Below, one piece after another: positions 8,309 to 15,735 of a DNA stretch of 32,703 bases. The position numbers and the translations under genes are program-made. The notes beneath the pieces were generated by a model. It saw only the letters and a list, made by a program, of their open reading frames with translations. It ran no database searches and was not told where the DNA came from. The stretch is from Candidatus Sericytochromatia bacterium (GTDB lineage: Bacteria > Cyanobacteriota > Sericytochromatia > UBA7694), in contig JACYMC010000220.1 of the NCBI GenBank assembly GCA_015272195.1, positions 1 through 32,703 of the forward strand, read 5' to 3'. How positions within the stretch are numbered: the stretch's first letter is position 1; the number at the start of each line of letters is the position of its first letter.

Positions 8309-9680
8309 AAAAGGCCAGACCTGCAGAGACCTGTATCAGCGGCCCAAAACTTGTGAGCGGCGGAAACTGCACCGGCTGCGGGAAACCAAAACCGCTGTTG
8401 GCCCAGAAGCCCGGACTGTAAAAACGCCCCCCCAGATCCAGCCCCAGAAAGAAATTAGGGGTAATGTTCCAGCGGCCGCCAACCAGCGCACCGCCCCCAA
8501 AGCTCATGGTGCTGGTCATGCCCGGCTGGGTCGGGAAAGGTTCCATCAGCAAGCCGTAGAGCATACCCCCGCGCAGGCCAAAGTGTATCTGAAATGGATG
8601 CAGATTCCAGAGATAGCCCAGGCCCAGCTCCCCCACAATCGCCAGCGCGCTGGGCGAAGGCATGGGCTGAAACTGGCCGCCCCCGCCCTGATCCATCAGC
8701 GACTGCTGAATCGGCGTCGATGAGCCGCCTCCCAGACTCAGGTAAAAACCCGGAAAGTTAAACAAGCGGCCGATTTCGTACTCCAGATCCAGCTGAAACT
8801 GAGGGGTGAAATAAGCGGCCGGATCCGGGCCAAAGGTCTGGCTGAACTGACCATTCAGCCACAGGGGTGCTGTGCCACCGCGCAGCACCACGTTTAAACC
8901 CAGACGATCATTGCTGGTGGCACGGGTGCTGGTTTCCGGCTTTGGGGACACTGTTTTGTCAGGGGGTGGGGCAGCCTGCAACCAGCCCTGCTGCTGCAAT
9001 GCGCTGGTCAGCGCCTTAAAATAATCGGGACTGAGCAGCGCGGGCAATTCCTCAGCAAGGTACTCCGGGGCCGGCGTTTCTTCCAGTTTTTTAAAACTGG
9101 GCACCTGCCTGACAACGTCCAGCACCAGCTTCTGATGATTGGGGTTCTGCAGGTCGACCGTCACACCCGTGGCCTGGTTGACAATGGCCAGCAGCTCGTC
9201 AATGCGGTTGATCACAATATCTTTACCCAGGGGCCAGCTGTCGTTGATTTCACCGAGGCGCTCAGGTCCCGTGACTGTTTTGCGGTACACTTCCAGGGTC
9301 AGCTTCAGGCGGGCTTCGGCACGCATGGCCCAGCTGGCGTCCGTCTCGGTTTCGCCGCTGCGGTAATGGGGACCACTCAGTTCAACGGGTCCCCAGCTCC
9401 AGCGGGGCACCAGCAGCAAAGGCGGAGCATCCGGTTGGGCCAGCAGGCTGAGCGAGCTCTGATCTGATGCGTCTGATGCGGCAAGCGGGCGAAAGACATA
9501 ATCTGGCCAGGCAGCCAGCAAAGCCTCACGCAGAACGGGGTTCAGCAGCGGCGCATCACTTTCAAGCAAGGTCACCTGGACCTGGTTCTGTGAAATCACC
9601 TCAGCGGCCTGAGCAGGCGCAGTCAAATGGGGCACGGTCAAAAGCGCAAATGCAACAGCCAGAACACGGACAGATTTCAT
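8307..9680 (-). CDS. Exported protein with C-terminal outer-membrane beta-barrel-like domain
   Basis: A 457-residue protein with a classical signal peptide (about 1-25, cleavage after AQA). Residues about 30-240 are soluble and alpha/beta, with no family I recognise. A Pro/Ser/Thr linker near 240-255 leads to a region of alternating aromatic and Gly-rich strands (LDLEYEIGRLF, FYLSLGGG, GELGLGYLW, IHFGLRGGMLYG, GGRWNI, FFLGLDLGGRFYS). The protein ends GPLIQVSAGLAF with a terminal Phe, as expected of a BAM recognition signal. It is the first gene of the minus-strand operon and is preceded by AAAGGAC at a wide spacing from the ATG. An outer-membrane location is inference. Conservation of this architecture next to the two FlgT-like paralogues would be the useful test. 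Confidence 0.75.
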   Translation of the reverse strand: MKSVRVLAVAFALLTVPHLTAPAQAAEVISQNQVQVTLLESDAPLLNPVLREALLAAWPDYVFRPLAASDASDQSSLSLLAQPDAPPLLLVPRWSWGPVELSGPHYRSGETETDASWAMRAEARLKLTLEVYRKTVTGPERLGEINDSWPLGKDIVINRIDELLAIVNQATGVTVDLQNPNHQKLVLDVVRQVPSFKKLEETPAPEYLAEELPALLSPDYFKALTSALQQQGWLQAAPPPDKTVSPKPETSTRATSNDRLGLNVVLRGGTAPLWLNGQFSQTFGPDPAAYFTPQFQLDLEYEIGRLFNFPGFYLSLGGGSSTPIQQSLMDQGGGGQFQPMPSPSALAIVGELGLGYLWNLHPFQIHFGLRGGMLYGLLMEPFPTQPGMTSTMSFGGGALVGGRWNITPNFFLGLDLGGRFYSPGFWANSGFGFPQPVQFPPLTSFGPLIQVSAGLAF

Positions 9681-9720
9681 GTTGACAGAGATGTCCTTTT
9701 TTTACTAGCAGACTAACATA

Positions 9721-9750
9721 AGTTTAACTGTTCATCCAGCACGGACACAA
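9721..9750 (-). promoter_or_regulatory. Candidate promoter of the envelope operon
   Basis: On the minus strand TTGTGT (9750-9745) is followed after 18 bp by TAAACT (9726-9721), a plausible sigma-70-type pair. It would start transcription near 9714, leaving a leader of about 34 nt. This is the only reasonable pair I found upstream of the ATG at 9680. Matches are imperfect. Confidence 0.35.
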
Positions 9751-9788
9751 GCCCACCGCGCCAGCGCCCGGTCAGAACATATATCGGG

Positions 9789-9794
9789 TATACT
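9789..9794 (+). promoter_or_regulatory. -10 box of a probable leaderless promoter
   Basis: TATACT ends 8 nt before the ATG at 9802, so a start site at the usual distance falls on or next to the A of the ATG. There is no Shine-Dalgarno sequence in the intervening bases. No convincing -35 is visible. The same geometry occurs before the gene at 29702. Confidence 0.45.
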
Positions 9795-9801
9795 GAAACG
9801 T

Positions 9802-10002
9802 ATGCAGAATCCATCTCACAAACCACCCTCACCCACGCTCAAACGGCTGGGGTCTCTGCTGACCGCGCCACCGGCAGCAGCCCAGCCCCATCATCAGCAC
9901 TGTCCGGTCTGTCACAGTCAGCTGGAGCAGCAAAAATGCAAGGTGATCTGTCGCAGCGAATTCTGTGTCTACCGCATCATCTACAATTGTTCGGAGTTTT
10001 AA
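9802..10002 (+). CDS. Small zinc-ribbon protein
   Basis: A 66-residue protein with a disordered Pro-rich N-terminus and a C-terminal metal-binding module: CPVC (C34, C37), then C46, C50, C55 and C63, ending YNCSEF. Small ribbons of the form CPxC...KCKxxCRS...YNCSEF are widespread conserved proteins without a firm function, so the ORF is very likely real despite its size. Its TAA shares one base with the ATG of the EVE-domain gene (TAATG), so the two should be translated together. It appears to be read from a leaderless transcript. Confidence 0.75.
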   Translation: MQNPSHKPPSPTLKRLGSLLTAPPAAAQPHHQHCPVCHSQLEQQKCKVICRSEFCVYRIIYNCSEF

Positions 10003-10475
10003 TGCAGTACTGGCTGATGAAATCAGAACCTGATGTGTATTCCCTTGCCGATCTGGAGCGGGAGCAGCACACCATCTGGGACGGGGTACGCAACTACCAG
10101 GCCCGCAACCTGATGCGCGACAGCATGCAGGTGGGTGACCAGGTCCTGTTTTACCATTCCAACGCACGCCCGCCTGGTGTGGCTGGCCTCGCCACCGTGG
10201 CGCAGACCGGACTGGCCGATCCCAGCCAGTTTGACCCACAAAGTCCTTATTTTGATCCCAAAGCCAGCCCCGACAATCCCCGCTGGATCACCGTCAAGCT
10301 CAGCTATCAGGACAGATTCAAGCGTTTTGTGCCGCTCGACGAACTCAAAGCCCACCCTGAACTGAGTGAACTGATGGTCATCCGGCGCGGCGCCAGGCTG
10401 TCCGTCCAGCCTGTTTCAGCGGCAGATTTTAAGCTGATTTGCCAGCTGGGCAACAGCCCCGGCACAGGATCCTGA
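10002..10475 (+). CDS. EVE-domain protein (THYN1-like)
   Basis: A 157-residue single-domain protein of the EVE family (PUA-like fold, related to YTH), which binds modified bases in nucleic acids. The family signature runs along the whole length: MQYWLMKSEPDVYSLADL, WDGVRNYQARNLMRD, VGDQVLFYHSNARPPGVAGL, then DNPRWITVKL and RRGARLSVQPVS. The ATG at 10002 was chosen because homology starts there and it couples to the preceding stop; a longer reading from 9936 would run through the zinc-ribbon gene. The specific target modification is unknown. Confidence 0.93.
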   Translation: MQYWLMKSEPDVYSLADLEREQHTIWDGVRNYQARNLMRDSMQVGDQVLFYHSNARPPGVAGLATVAQTGLADPSQFDPQSPYFDPKASPDNPRWITVKLSYQDRFKRFVPLDELKAHPELSELMVIRRGARLSVQPVSAADFKLICQLGNSPGTGS

Positions 10476-10509
10476 ACGCTATCGATATGGGCCATTCAAA
10501 GGAGGCATT

Positions 10510-11589
10510 ATGACCGATCTGCAGCAACTCTACCTTGAACTCCTCGGACACGAAAGCGACAGCGTGCGCGAAGAAGCCGTCAAACATCTGCTCGATATGC
10601 TGGACGCTGAAGTGGTGGAAGCCCTCCTGCAAAATGTTGAGGAGCCTGGTCATCCGGGCCTGATTGAATCGATCTGGCTGCTGGGCAAGTCCGAAGAAAC
10701 CCGCGTGTCTGAAGCCCTGCTGCGCCTGTTTCAGAACCCCGACCCCCAGATCCGCGAAGTGGTGGCCGGCGCCTTTGCCGAAATTGGGGACGTGCGGGCC
10801 CTGCAGGCCCTGATTGAAGCCCTTCAGGACGAAAGCCCCAACGTCAAAGACGCAGCGGCCATTGCCCTGGGTGAGCTGCGCGACTCCCGCGCGGTCGAGC
10901 CCCTGATTGCCCAGCTGGCAGATCCCGCCGCCCAGCAGGTGGCGGCCTGGGCCCTGGCCATGATTGGCGATCGCCGGGCGGTGGAACCGCTGGTGGATGC
11001 CATGCACAACAGCGAAGACCCCAATATGCGCGGCATGGCGGCGCGGGCCCTGGGCAAACTGGGCCTGCCCGAAGCCGATCGGGTGGTGCTCGACGGCCTG
11101 GCCGATCAGGAAGAAGGCGTGCTGATCGAAGTGATCAGGGTTTTGGGTGAACGCCGCTGTCTGACCGCTTTGCCGCATCTTGAAAAACTCTTTGAAAGCA
11201 GCGAAATGCCACGGGTCAAACTGGCCTGTGCTGTGGCCCTGGCACGCTGTGAGCAGGGCGAAACCTATCTGCCCTTTTTGCTGGGCACCCTCAACAGCGA
11301 CCCCGACTGGGGTGCGCGCCTGAGTGCGATTATGGGCCTGCGTGAACTGCCCTATGAACTGGTGGAAAGCGACCTGCGCAAAGCGCTGGATGACACCCAC
11401 TGGCTGGTGCAAAAAACCGCCGCCCGCTCGCTGCTGATGCTGCAGGATGAAGAACTGTATATGAGCCTGGGCAATTTTTTAGGCGATGAAGATGAAGACA
11501 TTATGCAGGCCGTCATCGAAACCAGCTTTTTTGAATTACTGGAAGAAGACGGCCTGGAGGGTTTGCTCGACGGGGACGAAGAGGAATAA
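10510..11589 (+). CDS. HEAT-repeat protein
   Basis: A 359-residue protein built almost entirely of roughly 31-residue HEAT/PBS-lyase-type helical repeats, for example IREVVAGAFAEIGDVRALQA, VKDAAAIALGELRDSRAVEP and MRGMAARALGKLGLPEADRV, with a strongly acidic tail (ends GDEEE). No signal peptide, so it should be cytoplasmic. Such proteins act as protein-interaction scaffolds or phycobilin-lyase-like factors; the sequence does not tell which. It has a strong ribosome site (AAAGGAGG just before the ATG) and lies 34 nt after the EVE gene. It converges on the PD40 lipoprotein with 4 nt between stops. Confidence 0.9.
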   Translation: MTDLQQLYLELLGHESDSVREEAVKHLLDMLDAEVVEALLQNVEEPGHPGLIESIWLLGKSEETRVSEALLRLFQNPDPQIREVVAGAFAEIGDVRALQALIEALQDESPNVKDAAAIALGELRDSRAVEPLIAQLADPAAQQVAAWALAMIGDRRAVEPLVDAMHNSEDPNMRGMAARALGKLGLPEADRVVLDGLADQEEGVLIEVIRVLGERRCLTALPHLEKLFESSEMPRVKLACAVALARCEQGETYLPFLLGTLNSDPDWGARLSAIMGLRELPYELVESDLRKALDDTHWLVQKTAARSLLMLQDEELYMSLGNFLGDEDEDIMQAVIETSFFELLEEDGLEGLLDGDEEE

Positions 11590-11593
11590 GGCG

Positions 11594-12484
11594 CTACCAG
11601 TCACCCTCGCTGTTATCATAAGCGTTGGCAGTGATTTTGCGGGATTTGCCGTCAAGATTGACGATATACAGGTCATAGCCTTCTTTGACCGCTTCATCCA
11701 GCCGGCCTGAGAGCAGCAGCTGTTTACCGTCACGCGAAAACACGGCCCAGAACTTGCTCATTTCATCGCGGGTAATGCGGCGCAGATTGGCACCGTCGCG
11801 ATCGATGATATAAATTTCATTGGCCTCACTGTCGCGGTCTGAAGCAAAAGCAATCTGCTGACCGTCTGCAGACCAGGTGCCGCCATAGCCGGCCTTCGGG
11901 TGCCGGGTGAGGTTTTGCAGACCTGTCCCGTCCGGGTTGACCAGATACAGCTCGTTGTTGCCGTCACGATCAGAAATAAACAGGATTTTTTCGCCGTCGG
12001 GTGACCAGGAAGACACCGCATCGCCCGCCTTGTTCTGGGTCAGGTTCTGCAGGACTTTGGTTTCGATATTCAGCACATAGATCTCATCCTGACCGTCGCG
12101 ATCACTGGTAAAACTCAGGAATTTGCCATCAGGCGAGAGTTCAGGGTAGAGGTCCCGGCCCGGATGGTTGGTCAGGCGCTGCAGATCAGAGCCGTCAGGC
12201 TTCATGCTGTAGACTTCGGGGTTGCCGTCTCGCTCTGAGGTAAACACAATCCGGCTGCGGTCGCGGGACCAACGTGGCATATAGTCTGCCGACGCATTTT
12301 TGGTCAGGTTGACGGCGTTAGCTCCACTGGGGTCCATAATATAAATTTCGTTATTGCCATCGCGATTGGTGGTAAAGACAATTTTGCCCATATAAGGCGA
12401 ATCATCACCGGGACGCTTTTGCGGGCAAGCAGCCAGTAAAGCCGCCATGGCCAGCATCAGACCTGTACGTGCAAGATATTTCAA
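11594..12484 (-). CDS. PD40/TolB-like six-bladed beta-propeller lipoprotein (TTG start)
   Basis: A 296-residue lipoprotein. I place the start at TTG 12484-12482: an AAGGAG site lies 7 nt upstream, and the protein then begins with a proper lipoprotein signal (MKYLARTGLMLAMAALLAAC, C20 lipidated). The longer ATG reading from 12703 runs through the upstream permease gene and gives no sensible N-terminus. The mature part has six WD40-like PD40 repeats of about 42 residues, each with the pattern F(T/S)S(D/E)RDGNxE(I/L)Y followed by PDG and LT, as in TolB. The short N-terminus lacks the separate TolB N-domain, so it is not a full TolB. It follows an ABC-2 exporter by 50 nt, suggesting a periplasmic partner, but this is inference. 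Confidence 0.85.
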   Translation of the reverse strand: MKYLARTGLMLAMAALLAACPQKRPGDDSPYMGKIVFTTNRDGNNEIYIMDPSGANAVNLTKNASADYMPRWSRDRSRIVFTSERDGNPEVYSMKPDGSDLQRLTNHPGRDLYPELSPDGKFLSFTSDRDGQDEIYVLNIETKVLQNLTQNKAGDAVSSWSPDGEKILFISDRDGNNELYLVNPDGTGLQNLTRHPKAGYGGTWSADGQQIAFASDRDSEANEIYIIDRDGANLRRITRDEMSKFWAVFSRDGKQLLLSGRLDEAVKEGYDLYIVNLDGKSRKITANAYDNSEGDW

Positions 12485-12534
12485 AACCAGAGCTCCTTCA
12501 AGCAGACTTATTTCAGCAGACCCATTATAACAGC

Positions 12535-13299
12535 TCAGCTGTTCTGGTACACCTGCTGCTGAAAGCACCACAGCAGCCCGACTGTCAACAACAGCTGCAG
12601 TCCAAAGCCCGGCAGCAGACACAGCCACCAGTGAGGCGACTGGACGAGATAGAGCCAGTAAGCCTGACTGATCCAGAAAGGTGGAAAAACCCCCAGCAGC
12701 CATTGCCAGGGCTCAGGCACAAACCAGCCAAACAGAATCACCCAGCCGGCAATGCCTGTAAACTTGCTCATGGCAAAGCCCTGCACTTTGTTTTCAGCCG
12801 CCAGGGCAAAAAAGAGCAGCACCAGGGGCGCGGTCAAGGCTCCACCCAGACTCAATAGCAGCAAAGGGCCAGGGGCCAGCGGCACCAGCCCAATACCCAG
12901 ATACATTACCCAGATAAAGGCCAGGGCCGCCAGATAGCTCAGGCCGATGCGATAAAGCAGATAGTGCTGAATCGGTACAGGCGTGACCAGCAGGGCCTGC
13001 AGAGTAGTTTCATCTTTTTCATCCAGCAGCATAAAGCCAAAGATAATGCCAGCGATCACGGCCCCTTCAAAAAAACTGAAATAGGCCATCAGCAACGGGT
13101 AACAGTCTGCCAGCGAAAAAGGCAGACTGTTGCTGGGCAGCAGTCCTTTGCTGCTAAGGGTTTGATGGGCCCAGGGCAAGAGCCAGCGCAGCAGCGCGGC
13201 CATGATAAAATTAAAGCCAAACATCAGCAGCAAAAAGCGATCCCGGCCAATCAGTTTCAGATCGTAGCGGCTAAGCGGCGCGATCCATGTCCAGGTCAT
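12535..13299 (-). CDS. ABC-2 type exporter permease (second subunit)
   Basis: A 254-residue integral membrane protein with about six hydrophobic segments: FLLLMFGFNFIMAALLRWLL, then a segment around AGIIFGFMLL, then AALAFIWVMYLGIGLVPL, LLLLSLGGALTAPLVLLFFA, WVILFGWFV and LLTVGLLWCF. The cytoplasmic loop LLDEKDETTLQALLVTPV is the typical ABC-2 permease motif and is shared with the first permease (LFEQDEGTLQALSVSPL). The two permeases are separated by 3 nt, and the ribosome site GGAGG lies within the end of the preceding gene. It probably forms a heterodimer with that subunit. The substrate is unknown. Confidence 0.88.
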   Translation of the reverse strand: MTWTWIAPLSRYDLKLIGRDRFLLLMFGFNFIMAALLRWLLPWAHQTLSSKGLLPSNSLPFSLADCYPLLMAYFSFFEGAVIAGIIFGFMLLDEKDETTLQALLVTPVPIQHYLLYRIGLSYLAALAFIWVMYLGIGLVPLAPGPLLLLSLGGALTAPLVLLFFALAAENKVQGFAMSKFTGIAGWVILFGWFVPEPWQWLLGVFPPFWISQAYWLYLVQSPHWWLCLLPGFGLQLLLTVGLLWCFQQQVYQNS

Positions 13300-13302
13300 G
13301 CT

Positions 13303-14028
13303 TTAACCTCCCTTGTGCAGCAGGTGCGCCACAAAAGCCCGGCGGGCCCAATAAGCCAGCAGTACCAGCATCAGCAGGGTATATGCAATCGCATAGAGCC
13401 ATTCCCAGGGCTGCAGGGCTGCAAAGGCACCACGCAGCAGCAGGGTCTGGGCCGCGCTGGGAATCAGCAGCAGCAGGGGGTGATCGAGAATGCCGGTAAA
13501 ATACAGCAGGGGTGCTTGCAGCAGCACCGCCACCGCCGCCATGGGCACTAAAAAGTCGGTAATGCGCTGAAAGCGCACCACCAGAATAATGCCAATCAGG
13601 GTGTGCAGCATGCCAATGGCCAGCAGGCCACCCAGCAAGGGCAGCACAGCGGGCGCCTGCAGGCCAGGGCTGTGGCGATGCATCCAGAACACCACCGCCA
13701 GCAGCAGCAGGCCCTCCAGACAGGCCAGCAAGCTCAGGCTCAGGACCTTGGCTCCCAGGTATTCTGCTGGCGTCAGGGGCGAAACACTCAGGGCCTGCAG
13801 CGTGCCTTCATCCTGCTCAAACAGGATCATACCGGCCACATAGAGCAGGGTAGAGCCACCGGCAATCATAAGTACTGTCGCGGGAATAGCCAGGGCATGA
13901 TAAGCCGGGCTGCTGATCCAGGAGAGCACCAGCCCAAGCAGGAGTCCAAAAAAGATGCTGATGGCGTAAAGTTTATTGCGCCACTGCACCCGCAGATCCA
14001 GCGCAAACGCAGCATAAAAACGCCTCAT
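13303..14028 (-). CDS. ABC-2 type exporter permease (first subunit)
   Basis: A 241-residue membrane protein with about six transmembrane segments (for example LYAISIFFGLLLGLVLSWI, ATVLMIAGGSTLLYVAGMIL, CLEGLLLLAVVFW and LLAIGMLHTLIGIILVV) and the ABC-2 loop LFEQDEGTLQALSVSPLTPA after the second segment. Its ATG overlaps the stop of the ATPase gene as ATGA, so the ATPase and permease are translationally coupled. An ATPase followed by two unlike permeases is the order seen in drug-type exporters such as the mycobacterial Rv2688c-Rv2686c set, but a drug substrate is only a possibility here. Confidence 0.88.
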   Translation of the reverse strand: MRRFYAAFALDLRVQWRNKLYAISIFFGLLLGLVLSWISSPAYHALAIPATVLMIAGGSTLLYVAGMILFEQDEGTLQALSVSPLTPAEYLGAKVLSLSLLACLEGLLLLAVVFWMHRHSPGLQAPAVLPLLGGLLAIGMLHTLIGIILVVRFQRITDFLVPMAAVAVLLQAPLLYFTGILDHPLLLLIPSAAQTLLLRGAFAALQPWEWLYAIAYTLLMLVLLAYWARRAFVAHLLHKGG

Positions 14029-14894
14029 GTCTGCAGGGCCTCCCCGGTAACTTCAATAAAAATCTTTTCAAGAGTGGTCTCCTGGGAGTGCAGGCTCTCC
14101 AGACGCTGGCCCGACTGCAGCAGGGCCAGAAAGTCAGGATTACTGCCCAGATCGTCCAGAGCAAAGGTCTGATGCCGCAGTTGTTGATCCTGACTGCGGT
14201 ATTCCACGTCCAGCTGGCGTTGGCCGTAGCGTTTTTTGAGGCTGGCCGGTGCATCCAGCACGTTCAGCTGCCCACGGGTCAAAAAGCCCACCCGGTCACA
14301 GAGGGTGTCGGCTACCAGCATATCGTGGGTGGTGATAAAGACCGTGGTACCCTCACTGCGAAGGCGCAGAATCAGATCTTTGACTTTGCTGGCATTCACA
14401 GGGTCCAGCCCGCTGGTCGGTTCGTCCAGAAAAAGCAGGCGCGGCTGGTGCAGCAGACTGCGGGCCAGATTCAGGCGGATTTTCATACCCTTGCTGAAGG
14501 CGCGCACGGATTTATGGGCATCTGCTGCCAGGCCGACCCAGTCCAGTACCGTCAACGGGTCCAGCACCTGCGCCGCGTCAGGGTACAAAGCGCCAAAAAA
14601 CTGCAGGTTTTCAAGCGCACTGAGCTTGAGATAATGGTTGGGCAGCTCAAAAGAGACCCCAATCCGGGCATAATAATCCTGGCCCCAGTCGCGCAGCTCC
14701 CGGCCCATCACCTCAATACTGCCCTGATAGTTTTTCAGCAGGCGCATCAAAATTTTCTGGGTGGTCGATTTGCCAGAACCCGAAGGCCCCAGAAAGCCAA
14801 AAATTTCGCCGGGGGCAATCTCAAAACCCAGATCGCTGAGGGTTTCGGTGCTGGCTTTGGGGTAGGTGTAGTGCAAATGAGAGACTTTAATCAT
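14025..14894 (-). CDS. ABC transporter ATP-binding protein
   Basis: A 289-residue nucleotide-binding subunit. Motifs: Walker A GPSGSGKST, a Q-loop region reading IGVSFELPNHYLKLSALENL (Glu where many ATPases have Gln, as in a subset of ABC-2 exporters), a signature variant FSKGMKIRLNLARSL, Walker B LLFLDEPTSGLDP and switch THD. The C-terminal part after about residue 215 is an exporter-specific accessory domain. The start is the ATG at 14894 (MIKVSHLHYTYP); a longer reading from 14990 adds residues that belong to the TetR coding region. It overlaps the end of the TetR gene by 8 nt and the permease start by 4 nt. Confidence 0.93.
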   Translation of the reverse strand: MIKVSHLHYTYPKASTETLSDLGFEIAPGEIFGFLGPSGSGKSTTQKILMRLLKNYQGSIEVMGRELRDWGQDYYARIGVSFELPNHYLKLSALENLQFFGALYPDAAQVLDPLTVLDWVGLAADAHKSVRAFSKGMKIRLNLARSLLHQPRLLFLDEPTSGLDPVNASKVKDLILRLRSEGTTVFITTHDMLVADTLCDRVGFLTRGQLNVLDAPASLKKRYGQRQLDVEYRSQDQQLRHQTFALDDLGSNPDFLALLQSGQRLESLHSQETTLEKIFIEVTGEALQT

Positions 14895-15588
14895 GGTTCT
14901 GGCCTTTCTGTACAGCGTCCGCCAGTTGCTGGCGGGCCTGGCTATAAATTTGCTGCAGCACGGCCTTGCCTGCTGCGCTGTCACCCCCATCAGGCGGCGT
15001 CAGGGCCCGGTCCATCAGATCGGCGATGCCCTCAATCAGAGCCTCCGTGGGCGGAATATCTGCCGGATCCATGATCTCATCCATGGCAACCAGGCCATAA
15101 GCCAGCATGTTCATGATATGGGCCACAATCACCGGGTCCAGCTCCTGGCGCACAGCCCCCGCTTGCTGCAGTAAATCAATCAGCTCATGGCGCATGGAAC
15201 CGTGGGTGCGGCTGCGCAGTGCGGCCTGCGGGTTGCGCAGATAAGCCCCCAGCAGCCGGCGGTCCTGTTTAAACAGCGCAGCCATCAGCGGGCTGGCGTT
15301 CAGCGCATGCAGCACGTTGCGGTACATGCCACCCAGGGTGCCACCTGCGGGATCGGCCTCGACCCGCGCCAGCCACTCAGCGGCGTAGCTTTGCATCTCG
15401 CGCAGCAGCAGGGCTTCAAACAGAGCTTCTTTGCTCTCAAAGTGCAGATAAATTGCGCCTTTGCTGATACCCGCCTCACGGGCAATGTCTGCCACGCTGG
15501 TTTTGTCAAAACCGTAGTGTACAAACAGGGTGGCAGCAGCATCCAGAATGCGGGCTTCGCGTTGTTCAACGTCGGCGGGTTTGGGCAT
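14887..15588 (-). CDS. TetR/AcrR family transcriptional regulator
   Basis: A 233-residue repressor-type protein. The N-terminal helix-turn-helix domain is textbook: ILDAAATLFVHYGFDKTSV, then DIAREAGISKGAIYLHFESK (about residues 33-55). The remaining helical part is the ligand-binding and dimerisation domain. It is the first gene of the exporter operon and overlaps the ATPase start by 8 nt, so it is made with the pump it most likely controls. An inverted repeat of TATGACC half-sites sits immediately upstream, over its own promoter, which argues for autorepression relieved by a ligand. Confidence 0.92.
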   Translation of the reverse strand: MPKPADVEQREARILDAAATLFVHYGFDKTSVADIAREAGISKGAIYLHFESKEALFEALLLREMQSYAAEWLARVEADPAGGTLGGMYRNVLHALNASPLMAALFKQDRRLLGAYLRNPQAALRSRTHGSMRHELIDLLQQAGAVRQELDPVIVAHIMNMLAYGLVAMDEIMDPADIPPTEALIEGIADLMDRALTPPDGGDSAAGKAVLQQIYSQARQQLADAVQKGQNHD

Positions 15589-15594
15589 GTTTAA

Positions 15595-15634
15595 AATATG
15601 ACCTTATGACCAAAAATATATTTACGGTCATATT
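15595..15634. promoter_or_regulatory. Candidate TetR operator (inverted repeat with an extra half-site)
   Basis: AATATGACC (15595-15603) and GGTCATATT (15626-15634) form a perfect 9-bp inverted repeat with a 22-bp spacer. A second left half-site TATGACC (15605-15611) gives a shorter-spaced inverted repeat (14 bp) with the same right arm. The AT-rich centre and location between the -10 region and the tetR start codon fit a TetR-family autoregulatory operator. Confidence 0.65.
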
Positions 15635-15660
15635 CTACATGTTTTTCATCCAGCGATCAA
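15632..15660 (-). promoter_or_regulatory. Candidate promoter of the tetR-exporter operon
   Basis: On the minus strand TTGATC (15660-15655), a 17-bp spacer and TAGAAT (15637-15632) match the sigma-70 consensus at 4/6 and 5/6. The -10 overlaps the first operator arm by three bases, so a bound repressor would block polymerase. Confidence 0.6.
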
Positions 15661-15698
15661 GTGCTAAGCGATCTTAAAAATTGTCGGGTGGGATCCGT

Positions 15699-15704
15699 TA
15701 CAAT
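15699..15704 (+). promoter_or_regulatory. -10-like box upstream of dnaE
   Basis: TACAAT lies 31 nt before the dnaE ATG at 15736, which would give a leader of about 25 nt containing the AAGAGGT ribosome site. No good -35 is visible at 16-18 bp, so this is a weak call. Confidence 0.35.
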
Positions 15705-15735
15705 ACAGACAGCACTGTTTCAAGAGGTCCGTCTG

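Noticed and set aside
12485-12703. N-terminal extension of the PD40 lipoprotein to an ATG at 12703
   Set aside because: It would read through the permease gene and destroy the lipoprotein signal; the TTG at 12484 with AAGGAG gives a proper signal peptide.
14088-15074. A 328-codon + strand reading frame opposite the ABC ATPase and TetR genes
   Set aside because: The minus-strand genes have unmistakable Walker and helix-turn-helix motifs; this frame is their shadow.
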